From contig NZ_CANMEU010000002.1 of assembly GCF_947497045.1 (NCBI RefSeq), forward strand, positions 1 to 64,000: a stretch of 64,000 nt of DNA, in the 5' to 3' direction. The notes beneath the pieces are model-generated. The model did not search any database. It saw only the letters and a list, made by a program, of their open reading frames with translations, and was not told where the DNA came from. Numbering within the stretch: the stretch's first letter is position 1; each line of letters starts with the position of its first letter. This stretch comes from an uncultured Tateyamaria sp. Lineage in GTDB: Bacteria; Pseudomonadota; Alphaproteobacteria; Rhodobacterales; Rhodobacteraceae. Positions 25,860 through 34,045 of the stretch are shown here, piece after piece. The position numbers and the translations under genes were made by a program.

Positions 25860-26798
25860 ATGACCGCACAACAATCTGGCAAAGTCATCATCACCTGTGC
25901 CGTGACCGGGGCAATACACACGCCTTCGATGACGCCCTACCTGCCGATTACCCCTGACGAGATAACCCAGGAGGCGCTGGCGGCTGCCGAAGCCGGGGCC
26001 GCGATCCTGCATCTGCATGCGCGCAACCCCGAAACCGGCCAACCTGATCAAAGCCCGGAGGGTTTCGCCTCTTTCCTGCCGCGCATCAAGCAGGGCACGA
26101 ACGCGGTCATCAACATCACGACCGGTGGCAGCCCCTACATGAGCGTGGCCGAACGTGCAGCCCCGGCCGCGACATACCAGCCCGAGGTCGCGTCCTTGAA
26201 TATGGGGTCAATGAACTTCGGGCTTTATCCGATGCTCAAACGCTTCAAGGACTTCAAGTTCGGTTGGGAAAAAGCCCATCTTGAAGGGTCTCGCGATCTG
26301 GTCTTTCGCAATTCGTTCCAGGACATCGAGTATGTGCTTGAGACCTGCTATGGCAACGGCACGCGGTTCGAGTTCGAATGCTACGATATCTCGCATCTTT
26401 ACAACCTCGCCCATTTTGCGGATCGGGGACTGGTCAAAGCCCCGTTCTTTGTGCAGTCCGTGTTTGGCCTGTTGGGCGGAATTGGGGGGCACCCCGAGGA
26501 TGTGATGCACATGAAGCGCACGGCTGATCGGCTCTTTGGCGATGATTATCGCTGGTCGGTTCTGGGCGCAGGGGCGAACCAGCTGCGTATCGCTGCGCAG
26601 GCGGCCGCGTTGGGTGGCAATGTCCGCGTGGGGCTGGAGGACAGCATTTGGGCCGGGAAGGGCAAGCTTGCGACCTCGAACGCGGTGCAGGTGAGGAAGG
26701 TGGCGCAAATAATCGAGGGGCTTGGCCTCAGCGTTGCGACACCGGACGAAGCCCGCGAGATGCTCGCTCTCAAGGGCGGCGATCAGGTGGCTTTTTGA
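25860..26798 (+). CDS. beta-keto acid cleavage enzyme (BKACE, formerly DUF849)
   Basis: A 312-residue zinc enzyme of the BKACE family, which condenses a beta-keto acid with acetyl-CoA and splits it to acetoacetate and a new acyl-CoA. The zinc ligands His51 and His53 stand in ILHLHARNPETG, and the catalytic-base region reads VGLEDSIWAGKGKLATSN. The order and length match the 3-keto-5-aminohexanoate cleavage enzyme of lysine fermentation, but family members act on many beta-keto acids. As the last gene of the island it is the likely exit step to central metabolism. Confidence 0.9.
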   Translation: MTAQQSGKVIITCAVTGAIHTPSMTPYLPITPDEITQEALAAAEAGAAILHLHARNPETGQPDQSPEGFASFLPRIKQGTNAVINITTGGSPYMSVAERAAPAATYQPEVASLNMGSMNFGLYPMLKRFKDFKFGWEKAHLEGSRDLVFRNSFQDIEYVLETCYGNGTRFEFECYDISHLYNLAHFADRGLVKAPFFVQSVFGLLGGIGGHPEDVMHMKRTADRLFGDDYRWSVLGAGANQLRIAAQAAALGGNVRVGLEDSIWAGKGKLATSNAVQVRKVAQIIEGLGLSVATPDEAREMLALKGGDQVAF

Positions 26799-27227
26799 TC
26801 GATCAAGCGCCGCGTTTTGCCCGATGCGGCCATCAGGATGAACCCGGTTGAGGTGCGAGTGACAGCTCAATCTTTTCGCAGAAGCGGCCGATGACGTCGT
26901 AGGCTTGGAAAACGAGGGGCCTGACGATCATATGATCCCCAAAGGCGGGCAGGGTGAACAGGTGCGGGAGCGGTCAGCACACCCAGGAGTCCTTTTCGAC
27001 AATCGCTTTGATCATCCCAATTTACCATTTGCCAAGAAGCTTCTTCGCGATAACCAGCATCAATCATGCCTGCCGCCGGATTTGAATCCATTTTGTCAAC
27101 GAGTCCCTGCGGTTCCAAAGAGCAGTAAATTCAGGCTGCCAGATATCGGGACCTGTTGGGCAGTTCGGGGCTGAACGGCAAAGGTGCGGCATCTTTCTGA
27201 GCCTCCGGTCTCATCCGAATTTGCGCA
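26799..27227. other. intergenic region with a possible decayed coding remnant
   Basis: No intact gene is visible. On the minus strand around 26850-27120 two overlapping frames look weakly protein-like (one contains MIDAGYREEASWQMVNWDD, the other AFGDHMIVRPLVFQAYDV), as if one gene had been broken by a frameshift. I cannot name the family. GC is lower than in the flanking genes, and no ribosome binding site stands out. Confidence 0.3.
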
Positions 27228-27270
27228 TTGACCTGTCGGCGTGCTTGTATATTATTCTGTATACAGAATA
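27228..27270 (+). promoter_or_regulatory. promoter with palindromic operator of the ThDP enzyme gene
   Basis: TATTCTGTATACAGAATA at 27253-27270 is a perfect 18-base palindrome. A -35 hexamer TTGACC (27228-27233) and a -10 hexamer TATTAT (27250-27255) with a 16-base spacer put the palindrome across the -10 box and start point. FCD-type GntR proteins often bind TGTATACA cores, and two related sites lie before the flavoprotein gene beside a GntR gene at 30916-31578. Repression by that protein is likely. Confidence 0.7.
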
Positions 27271-27305
27271 TTCCAACAATGTTTGTCCGCAGCAGAGGAA
27301 AGAGC

Positions 27306-29039
27306 GTGAGCGATTCAACCACGGCGACCATGAACGGCGCGCAGATCATTTTGAAAATGCTTGAGCTTCATGGCGTAAAACACGTCTTTGGGCTTCCGGG
27401 CGAGACCACGATCGGTTGGTACAAGGAATGGCAGGAGCATTCCGATATCGAATATGTGCTGACGCGCGATGAGCGCACGGCCTCTTATGCTGCGGAGTCC
27501 TATGCCAAGATAACCGGGCGGCCTTGTGTGTTGGAAGCCCCGAGCCCCGGGGTCACGCATTGTACGCCGGGGATCACCGAAGCCTATCTGAGCTCTGTTC
27601 CGGTCATCTATTTCAGTTCGGATATTCCGATCAATCAGGACAAAAAACATGGCCTCACCGGCGTCGACCAGACCGCGCTCTATGCAAGTATCTGCAAGGA
27701 GTCCTTTGTCCTGACGAACGCAAAGGAGATCCCTTTCCTGATGCGGCGCGCCTTCCGTGTTGCAACGTCTGGACGTCCCGCCCCGGTCCATATCCGGGTC
27801 CCGATCAATGTGTTCCTCGAAGAGGCAGAGATCGCGGACCTCTATGCAGAAAGTGACTATCAAAGATACCCTGCACACCGGCCGGTCGCGGATCACGGAA
27901 AGATCAGGCAGGCCATCGACGCGCTTTTGAAAGCCAAAAAACCCGTGATCGTGTGCGGTCAGGGTGGATTGATATCCGGGGCCTCGCAAATCCTGGTCGA
28001 GTTGGCAGAGCTTTTGCAGATCCCGGTGGGCACGACGACGCCCGGTAAAGGCACCATTCCCGAGAACCACCCGCTGGCATTGCGGGTGATCGGGGGGCGC
28101 GGTGGAATGGAATATTCCAACAGTTATGTCCATGCGGCAGACACGGTCTTTTTCGTTGGGTCCAACACGGACAGCGCGGCAACAGACCATTGGAAGCTCT
28201 ATGGGGATCCGGCGGTAACGACATTCCTTCATCTGGACATTGCCGAGGCCCATATCGGCAATAATTATCCTCTCAAGGTCGGCATGGTCGGGGACGCGCG
28301 TGCAACGCTGGAATACATGGTCGAGATCATCAAAGCGGAACACCCCGATCTGACGCGTGATAAGGTGGACCTCAACCCGATCAAGAAGTCGGCCTTGGAC
28401 AAGGTGTTTAAATCGAACATCCCAATGCCAGATGGCACGATCTCTCCTGTGAAACTCACGCAGGCGCTGGACAAGATTTTGCCCCCCGATGCGATTGTCA
28501 CGTCCGAGCCGGGGGTGAGTGCCATCTACCCGTCTGCACTCCTCACCATCAAAGAGCCGGGGCGGCGCTACATCACCAATTACTCCATGGGCGCATTGGG
28601 GTATTCGGTACCCGCAGGCCTCGGCGCATCCTATGCGTCCGACGGCCCGGTCATCTCCTTTACGGGTGACGGCTCCTTCGGGTTTGTCATCGGTGATATG
28701 GAGACTATTCGGCGGAGCGGGAAGAACGTGACAATCATCTTGACGCGGAATGATACGTTCGGGTGGATCAGGGGCGAGGCGATATTGCTCGACGATGTGG
28801 ACGAACCCTGGTCAACAGATTTCGGGGCGGTTGACTATGTCAAGGTTGCCGAGGCATTCGGTTTCAGCACGGCGCGCATTACATCTGAGGATGACATTGA
28901 AACCGTCCTGTCCCAGGCCATCAACCATCAGGGCGCGAGTTTCATCGAAATGATGGTGCCGTCCCAGGATAAGATTGTTCCTTTTGTCCCTTCATGGGTG
29001 CGCGCGGCGAAAGCCAAAAACCTGCCTTACTTCGAATAA
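27306..29039 (+). CDS. ThDP-dependent enzyme of the acetolactate synthase family
   Basis: A 577-residue thiamin diphosphate enzyme with the three-domain layout of acetolactate synthase, benzoylformate decarboxylase and sulfoacetaldehyde acetyltransferase. The cofactor-activating glutamate is Glu56 in TRDERTASYAAES. The middle domain has VIVCGQGGL, and the ThDP/Mg motif begins GDGSFGF near residue 455 and ends NDTFG. The GTG at 27306 follows GAGGAAAG; an ATG eight codons in is the alternative. It likely decarboxylates a 2-keto acid or joins it to an aldehyde. The shared operator with the D-amino-acid dehydrogenase-like gene suggests that its 2-keto acid comes from that enzyme. The exact reaction is not determined. 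Confidence 0.88.
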   Translation: MSDSTTATMNGAQIILKMLELHGVKHVFGLPGETTIGWYKEWQEHSDIEYVLTRDERTASYAAESYAKITGRPCVLEAPSPGVTHCTPGITEAYLSSVPVIYFSSDIPINQDKKHGLTGVDQTALYASICKESFVLTNAKEIPFLMRRAFRVATSGRPAPVHIRVPINVFLEEAEIADLYAESDYQRYPAHRPVADHGKIRQAIDALLKAKKPVIVCGQGGLISGASQILVELAELLQIPVGTTTPGKGTIPENHPLALRVIGGRGGMEYSNSYVHAADTVFFVGSNTDSAATDHWKLYGDPAVTTFLHLDIAEAHIGNNYPLKVGMVGDARATLEYMVEIIKAEHPDLTRDKVDLNPIKKSALDKVFKSNIPMPDGTISPVKLTQALDKILPPDAIVTSEPGVSAIYPSALLTIKEPGRRYITNYSMGALGYSVPAGLGASYASDGPVISFTGDGSFGFVIGDMETIRRSGKNVTIILTRNDTFGWIRGEAILLDDVDEPWSTDFGAVDYVKVAEAFGFSTARITSEDDIETVLSQAINHQGASFIEMMVPSQDKIVPFVPSWVRAAKAKNLPYFE

Positions 29040-29511
29040 CTTCGGAGGAGACAGAACCACGGCGCGCGGGGCGCTGGCCCCAAACGAGTTTCTTCTCGGG
29101 ATCAAGGGAGGCGTGCGCGGTCGGAGTGCCACAAGCTTTGCGGGCGAGGGGACCCTCGCTCGTAACTCTTACGGTCCGGGACGTTCTGACCAATTTCAGC
29201 GATCATGCCTCTTTATCGGGCGATCATGCTGAATGTCTTGGAAGTATATCCAGTTTTGATGGTTAATATGTGTCTCAATGACTTGGCCGAGAGGGTCCGG
29301 TGCCGCAAGAGCTTTTGACCCTCGCGAATAGGCAGACCTCCGTCTTTGAAGCAGTCTGCCTCCCTGATTATGACGACAAGGATATGTCTTGAACGGGGAA
29401 GCACAATCTCGTGCTGGAGTATTCAAGGTGAGTGCTGAACTTCCACCTTTCCCTTCGTCGAAGTTCAGCAATCGCCTGAGAGCAGGTTACCATTTTACAT
29501 TGTAACTCAGT
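29040..29511. other. 472-base intergenic region with three inverted repeats
   Basis: No credible gene. A short GC-rich inverted repeat (GCGAGGG/CCCTCGC, 29144-29159) could end the ThDP message. Two further stem-loops stand side by side: GAGGGTC/GACCCTC at 29291-29323 and AGGCAGAC/GTCTGCCT at 29330-29361. They may belong to an untranslated region or a small RNA. No T run follows either one. Confidence 0.45.
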
Positions 29512-29748
29512 TCACATGAACCAACGTAGCCATTCTAAGTACTGTCTGATTGACCCCGGGCCTGGGCCAGGTTCGAGGCGTCTTTGAACAATTTCGCTGC
29601 TGTCGTCGAAGGTTGCGTTACTCGCTTCAATAATCTCGGCTCCATCGCTTGAATATGTGGATGCGTTGATAGCGACGGACGAAAGGGCGAAACACCCAAT
29701 TGTCAGAAGTGTCAGCGCGGCGGCATTTGATCGTCTCTGCTTCTTCAT
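29512..29748 (-). CDS. small secreted peptide of unknown function
   Basis: A 78-residue protein with a clear Sec signal peptide (MKKQRRSNAAALTLLTIGCF, then SSVAINA before the likely cleavage at about residue 31). The mature part is about 47 residues, acidic at first (SDGAEIIEASNATFDDSSE), then carries a PGPGPG turn and an aromatic C terminus (YLEWLRWFM). AGGAA lies about nine bases before the ATG at 29748; sixteen more codons are open upstream without a better site. I recognise no family. A secreted or envelope-bound peptide is likely. It stands alone between the ThDP gene and the racemase/GntR pair. Confidence 0.6.
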   Translation of the reverse strand: MKKQRRSNAAALTLLTIGCFALSSVAINASTYSSDGAEIIEASNATFDDSSEIVQRRLEPGPGPGSIRQYLEWLRWFM

Positions 29749-30132
29749 AAAGAAGTTCCTTTCAATTTCGTGGCTTAGTTGCTGAGTGATGATCATTCAT
29801 CGCTCGATACACCTAGTGCACTATCTTTATTTCTTTATGCCCTGTTGATCAATATCGTAAGTGAGATTGTTACGAACAGGCGATTTATCGCCCAGGTTCA
29901 CCCAAAGTTGGTCGTGCGTTACAAGTACGGTGCAACGAAACGCGAAGCGGACAACCAATAAACTCAATGATGAATTGTGTACTGCGGCCACGGCATAGAT
30001 AAATTGGGGAGCGACGTTGATTGCAGGCAGATGCGCGGCGTCAATCGGCGGTGCCGGACGTTCCAATGTCAATTGACCGACCATCAGAAATCGGGACGGT
30101 CGGGATATGTGAGCGGCGCGTAGGTCGATCGA
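29749..30132. other. 384-base intergenic region
   Basis: No gene seen. It should hold the promoter of the small secreted peptide on the minus strand and the 3' end of the racemase transcript. A short inverted repeat GGCGAT/ATCGCC (29879-29892) has too small a loop to be a good hairpin. The base composition is AT-rich compared with the neighbours. Confidence 0.45.
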
Positions 30133-30888
30133 TCAGAGAAGGCCCGCTCTGGGATCATCCAATTCAAGATTGAACCGATCCGGGACCAGGCTCTCGTGGA
30201 ACCATTTCAGGAAGGAGTAGATCGAGAAGACCGGCAGGCCTGTCGCTTTTCGAACGTCATAGGCATAGGGGGTCATATTGGTGCATTCCAACACGATGGC
30301 ACCAACATCTCTATCGGTTGTGACGATCTCTCGTGCTGCATCAAGCATATCCTGCCGACAATCCGCGAAATCTATCGACTCATGGTCGTCAAGAATACAG
30401 CGTGTGAATGCGCGCCCACCGTCCGTTCCAAATATCGGAACACGATCCGGATCGGAGATTCCTGCTGCAAGCAAATGCGCTGGCGTCAACGTCGCCTTGG
30501 AAATCGTAAGGATCGCGACCTTCTTGCCTGCCGGTAGAAGAGCTTGCACCATTGGCACCTGCATCAGGGACGAGGTTGCGACCGGAACGGGAACGGCATT
30601 TGATATTCGGTCTTGCGTCAGGGCGAGGAAGCCGCAATTCGTGGTGATGCCATCGCATCCCGCGGCCACAAGATCCTGAGCCGCCTCGATAAATTTATCC
30701 ACCAGCTCCATCGGATCATGACGAACAATCCTGTCCGGGCTTGCGCCGCGCACGACACGGTATTGCACGGGGAATGGCCACGTCGTCGCGTTACCGATAT
30801 CACCATGGATACGGGGGAATCTCGCTTCCAGCATCAGGATTCCAAGTGCGGCTCCGTAGACGGACTTTCCGCCATACTCAACTGACAT
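30133..30888 (-). CDS. aspartate/glutamate racemase family protein
   Basis: A 251-residue protein of the Asp/Glu/hydantoin racemase superfamily, which uses two cysteines as acid and base to invert a carbon centre without a cofactor. Cys85 in GITTNCGFLAL and Cys202 in VLECTNMTPYA occupy the two expected places. Substrate specificity is not predictable; maleate isomerases and decarboxylases of the same fold are alternatives. It lies 27 bases after the GntR gene on the same strand and probably shares its message. With the D-amino-acid dehydrogenase-like flavoprotein divergent from the pair, conversion between enantiomers of an amino acid is a reasonable guess. Confidence 0.78.
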   Translation of the reverse strand: MSVEYGGKSVYGAALGILMLEARFPRIHGDIGNATTWPFPVQYRVVRGASPDRIVRHDPMELVDKFIEAAQDLVAAGCDGITTNCGFLALTQDRISNAVPVPVATSSLMQVPMVQALLPAGKKVAILTISKATLTPAHLLAAGISDPDRVPIFGTDGGRAFTRCILDDHESIDFADCRQDMLDAAREIVTTDRDVGAIVLECTNMTPYAYDVRKATGLPVFSIYSFLKWFHESLVPDRFNLELDDPRAGLL

Positions 30889-30915
30889 CCTAACTCTCTC
30901 TCCAATCAGTCCGGA

Positions 30916-31578
30916 TCAATGTCGCGGAACATAAATCTGTGAATAGGCTTTTTCGACGGTCTCGGTCGCCTCGTCGACACTGGTCTTGATGTGGGCGCGC
31001 ATTCTGTCAGCCGCGCTATGGCCATCCCGCGCGGCAATGGCTTCGAAGATATGCATGTGAGCCGCATGGGTGATATCGATCTTCTCACGCATCGCAATCC
31101 ATCGGACATAGCGGATGCGTTCATAGGTCAACTCGATCATATTGAGCAGCTCGGGGTTTTTTGCGAGCCTTGCAATCATCAGATGGAATTCTTCGTCAAG
31201 GGAGACAATCTCACGGGCGGGTGTCCCATCTGTGTAGTTTACCCCGGTCTCGATCAGAAAGCGACGCAACTCTTCAAGCTCACTGTCTGTGGCTCGTTCT
31301 ACAGCGGCCTGAACCGCGCAAATTTCCAGTGCACCCCGCAGCTCATAAAGGTTTACCACGATTTCAGGGTTCAGGTGTTGACAGAAAAAGCCCCGTCCAC
31401 CTTCAAATTTGAGCAGGCCTTCGGCAACCAGACGGTTCATTGCTTCGCGCAATGGTGTCCGGCTTGCTCCAAGTTTTCGTGATAGTTCACTCTCGTTGAT
31501 GCGTTCAGCCGGCTTGAACTCGAAGTTGGCCGCCATGTGCCGCACCTGCTCGTAGACCTGATCAACACTTGTGCTCAT
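30916..31578 (-). CDS. GntR family regulator, FCD (FadR) subfamily
   Basis: A 220-residue regulator. The winged helix-turn-helix (to about residue 70) reads INESELSRKLGASRTPLREAM. The FCD domain shows LDEEFHLMIARLAKNPEL and HAAHMHIFEAI with the metal-binding histidines. The ATG at 31578 is preceded by AGGAGAG; a start 18 codons upstream has no such site. It is divergent from the flavoprotein gene, and palindromes related to CTGTATACAG lie between the two starts. The same palindrome at the ThDP promoter makes that gene a probable target. It probably senses a substrate or product of the amino-acid pathway. Confidence 0.9.
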   Translation of the reverse strand: MSTSVDQVYEQVRHMAANFEFKPAERINESELSRKLGASRTPLREAMNRLVAEGLLKFEGGRGFFCQHLNPEIVVNLYELRGALEICAVQAAVERATDSELEELRRFLIETGVNYTDGTPAREIVSLDEEFHLMIARLAKNPELLNMIELTYERIRYVRWIAMREKIDITHAAHMHIFEAIAARDGHSAADRMRAHIKTSVDEATETVEKAYSQIYVPRH

Positions 31579-31635
31579 TTTTGATGATGCTCTCCTGTGA
31601 TGATCTTTTATCTGCCACTTCCGGATTGTCAATTA

Positions 31636-31671
31636 TTTTGTGGACAGAATTAGATACTTATCTGTATACAG
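31636..31671. promoter_or_regulatory. two candidate GntR operators in the divergent promoter region
   Basis: CTGTATACAG at 31662-31671 is a perfect ten-base palindrome. A second, imperfect copy at 31636-31649 (TTTTGTGGACAGAA) matches 11 of the 14 core bases of the operator before the ThDP gene. Their centres are 24 bases apart. They lie between the GntR start at 31578 and the flavoprotein start at 31719, so one protein could control both directions. Confidence 0.65.
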
Positions 31672-31718
31672 GTGCTGAAACCAAGCAGAATGCAGCGTAG
31701 ATTTCGACAAAGGTCCAG

Positions 31719-32966
31719 ATGCCCGCAAAAGAACACATCATCGTCGTTGGTGCAGGAATCGTTGGGGTTTCGGCTGCGATCTGGCTCTTGAGGGCCGGGA
31801 AGAAAGTGACCTTGCTGGACAGGTCAGAGCCGGGCGAGGGCACGTCCTATGGGAATGCGGGGGTTCTGGCGAGTTGCTCTGTTGCACCGGTCACGGCACC
31901 CGGGATGATCGCAAAAGCGCCAAAGATGCTGCTTGATCCCGAATTCCCACTGTTTTTGCGTTGGTCATATTTGCCGAAGCTGGCACCGTGGCTGCTGAAG
32001 TATCTCAGCCATGCGAACGCCCCGGAGACACGTCGCATCGCGCAGGGGCTTGCGCCGCTGACCTCCGACAGTGTCGAGCAGCACGAAAGTCTGACCAACG
32101 GCACCGATGCGTCACGTTGGCTGACAAGATCGGATTATTCTTTCGCCTATAGGGATCGGGCGGCCTTCGAGGCGGATGCGTTCACATGGGGTTTGCGTCG
32201 TGATGCAGGGTTCGAACCGGACATTATCGAAGGCCCTGCCGTTCAGGAATTTGAGCCGTTGCTCAGCACCGAGATGAAACTTCTGGCCGTGATGCGCCAG
32301 CATGGTGTGATCGATGCGCCGGGTTCATATGTGAAGGCGCTGGCCCAGGAGGCGGAGGCGCTTGGCGCACGTCTGGTCCAAAGCGAGGTCCGAGACATCC
32401 TGTTGAAGGACGACAGAGTCGAGGCTGTCGTCATTGACGGCGAAACGATCCCATGTGACGGTGTCGTGATCGCAACCGGGGTGTGGTCAAAACCATTGGC
32501 GGCGAAGCTTGGTATCAATGTGCCTCTTGAAACCGAACGCGGTTATCACATCGAATTTGAGCCTGAGGACGACGCCTTGCGCGCGCCTATCATGGTGACA
32601 ACCGGAAAGTTCGTGGCGACACCCATGTCGGGCGGTTTGCGCTGCGCCGGCGTTGTTGAATTCGGCGGCCTCAAGGCACCCGCATCCGACAAACCGATTG
32701 CGCTGCTGGAACGCACGGTCAGAGCGACCTTTCCCAACCTGAAATTAAAGAAGCGCGATACATGGCTTGGTCATCGACCGGCACCTTCTGACAGTCTTCC
32801 CTTGATCGGTGAAATCGGGGCAAGCGGCGTTTTCGCGGCGTTCGGACATCATCATATCGGTTTGACTGGTGGTCCGAAGACCGGCAGGATTATTGCAGAT
32901 TTGATCTCTCATGGAGGGGTCAATATGGATCTCGCCCCCTATGACCCTAACCGGTTCGGAGGCTGA
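31719..32966 (+). CDS. D-amino-acid dehydrogenase-like FAD oxidoreductase (DadA/DAO family)
   Basis: A 415-residue flavoprotein of the DAO family. The FAD-binding Rossmann motif VVGAGIVGVSAAIWLLRAG is at the N terminus, followed by GTSYGNAG, typical of DadA proteins. A segment with VIATGVWSKPLAAKLG lies in the middle, and the C-terminal FAD motif reads FGHHHIGLTGGPKTGR. It should oxidise a D-amino acid or a cyclic or N-methylated amino acid to the imine or keto acid and pass electrons to the membrane chain. It starts the operon-like run of TRAP transporter, P5C-reductase-like and UspA genes. Substrate unknown; cyclic imine formation would suit the reductase downstream. Confidence 0.87.
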   Translation: MPAKEHIIVVGAGIVGVSAAIWLLRAGKKVTLLDRSEPGEGTSYGNAGVLASCSVAPVTAPGMIAKAPKMLLDPEFPLFLRWSYLPKLAPWLLKYLSHANAPETRRIAQGLAPLTSDSVEQHESLTNGTDASRWLTRSDYSFAYRDRAAFEADAFTWGLRRDAGFEPDIIEGPAVQEFEPLLSTEMKLLAVMRQHGVIDAPGSYVKALAQEAEALGARLVQSEVRDILLKDDRVEAVVIDGETIPCDGVVIATGVWSKPLAAKLGINVPLETERGYHIEFEPEDDALRAPIMVTTGKFVATPMSGGLRCAGVVEFGGLKAPASDKPIALLERTVRATFPNLKLKKRDTWLGHRPAPSDSLPLIGEIGASGVFAAFGHHHIGLTGGPKTGRIIADLISHGGVNMDLAPYDPNRFGG

Positions 32967-33010
32967 TCCCCATGCGAAAAGCAAAATTATAACTTCAACA
33001 GGAGAGAACT

Positions 33011-33991
33011 ATGACTTCAAAATTCAGAACACTGGCAGCGTCGGTGGCGATTATGACCGCCGGGGCCGGTACCGCGCTGGCGACGGACTGGGACATGCCG
33101 ATGGCCTATCCCGAAAGCAACTTTCACACGCAGTACGGACATCGGTTTGCCGATGCGGTCCGCACATGTACCGGCGGGTCTCTCAACATCACGATCCATT
33201 CCGGTGGTTCGCTGTTCAAGGGGAACGAAATCAAACGTGCCGTTCAAATCGGACAGGCACCTATCGGTGAACGGTTCTTGTCGGCTCACCAGGCAGAAAA
33301 CCCTGTCTATGGCGTCGACTCCATCCCGTTTCTCGCAACGTCCTATGAGGACAGCAATCGCCTTTGGGATGCCTCAAAGGATGCGATCGGTTCGGCGCTG
33401 GAGAAAGACGGGCTGGTGCTGATCTATTCGGCACCCTGGCCGGCACAGGGTCTCTACTTCAAGCAGGAGATCAATTCCGTCGCGGATATGAAGGGTATCA
33501 AGTTCCGCGCCTACAACGCGGCGACATCGCGTCTTGCCGAGCTCGCTGGCATGAACCCGGTGCAGATCGAGGCCGCGGACCTCGCGCAGGCGCTTGCCAC
33601 AGGTGTTGCAGCATCCTTCATCTCGTCGGGGTCGACCGGCTATGACACGAAGATCTGGGAACTGCTGACCCATTTTTACGACACCCAAGCCTGGTTGCCA
33701 CGCAATGCGGTCTTCGCGAACAAGCCCGCCTATGACGCCTTGAGCGAACAGGAGCAAAACTGCCTTCAGGCAGCAGGCGAGCTGACATCGGCTGCTGCGA
33801 CGGCGCGTTCCGAGCAACTGGCAGGGTGGTATCTTCAGCAATTTGTCGACAACGGGATGACCGTTGCACCGCCGAGCGATGCGTTGCGTGACGAGTTGAA
33901 AGCCTTTGGTGCCACGATGACGGAGGAATGGCTGGCTTCAGCCGGGGAGACCGGATCGGCCATCATCGATGCCTATCGCGCAGCACAATAA
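33011..33991 (+). CDS. TRAP transporter solute-binding subunit (DctP family)
   Basis: A 326-residue periplasmic binding protein with a signal peptide cleaved near residue 24 (GTALATDW). The DctP pattern is clear: SGGSLFKGNEIKRAVQIGQ, the long interdomain helix region, and MKGIKFRAYNAATSRLAE with the conserved Arg that binds the ligand carboxylate. It catches the substrate for the DctQM membrane pair encoded next. AGGAGAG precedes the start. A perfect 11-base-pair hairpin follows the gene. Confidence 0.92.
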   Translation: MTSKFRTLAASVAIMTAGAGTALATDWDMPMAYPESNFHTQYGHRFADAVRTCTGGSLNITIHSGGSLFKGNEIKRAVQIGQAPIGERFLSAHQAENPVYGVDSIPFLATSYEDSNRLWDASKDAIGSALEKDGLVLIYSAPWPAQGLYFKQEINSVADMKGIKFRAYNAATSRLAELAGMNPVQIEAADLAQALATGVAASFISSGSTGYDTKIWELLTHFYDTQAWLPRNAVFANKPAYDALSEQEQNCLQAAGELTSAAATARSEQLAGWYLQQFVDNGMTVAPPSDALRDELKAFGATMTEEWLASAGETGSAIIDAYRAAQ

Positions 33992-33997
33992 CTGACT

Positions 33998-34023
33998 TTG
34001 GGGCCCGAGAGATCGGGCCCCAA
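33998..34023 (+). terminator. hairpin between dctP- and dctQ-type genes
   Basis: TTGGGGCCCGA and TCGGGCCCCAA form a perfect 11-base-pair stem around a GAGA tetraloop seven bases after the dctP stop. No T run follows. It probably protects the binding-protein part of the message and lowers expression of the membrane subunits. Confidence 0.7.
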
Positions 34024-34045
34024 CCAACATTAGGGGAGGGCTCTC

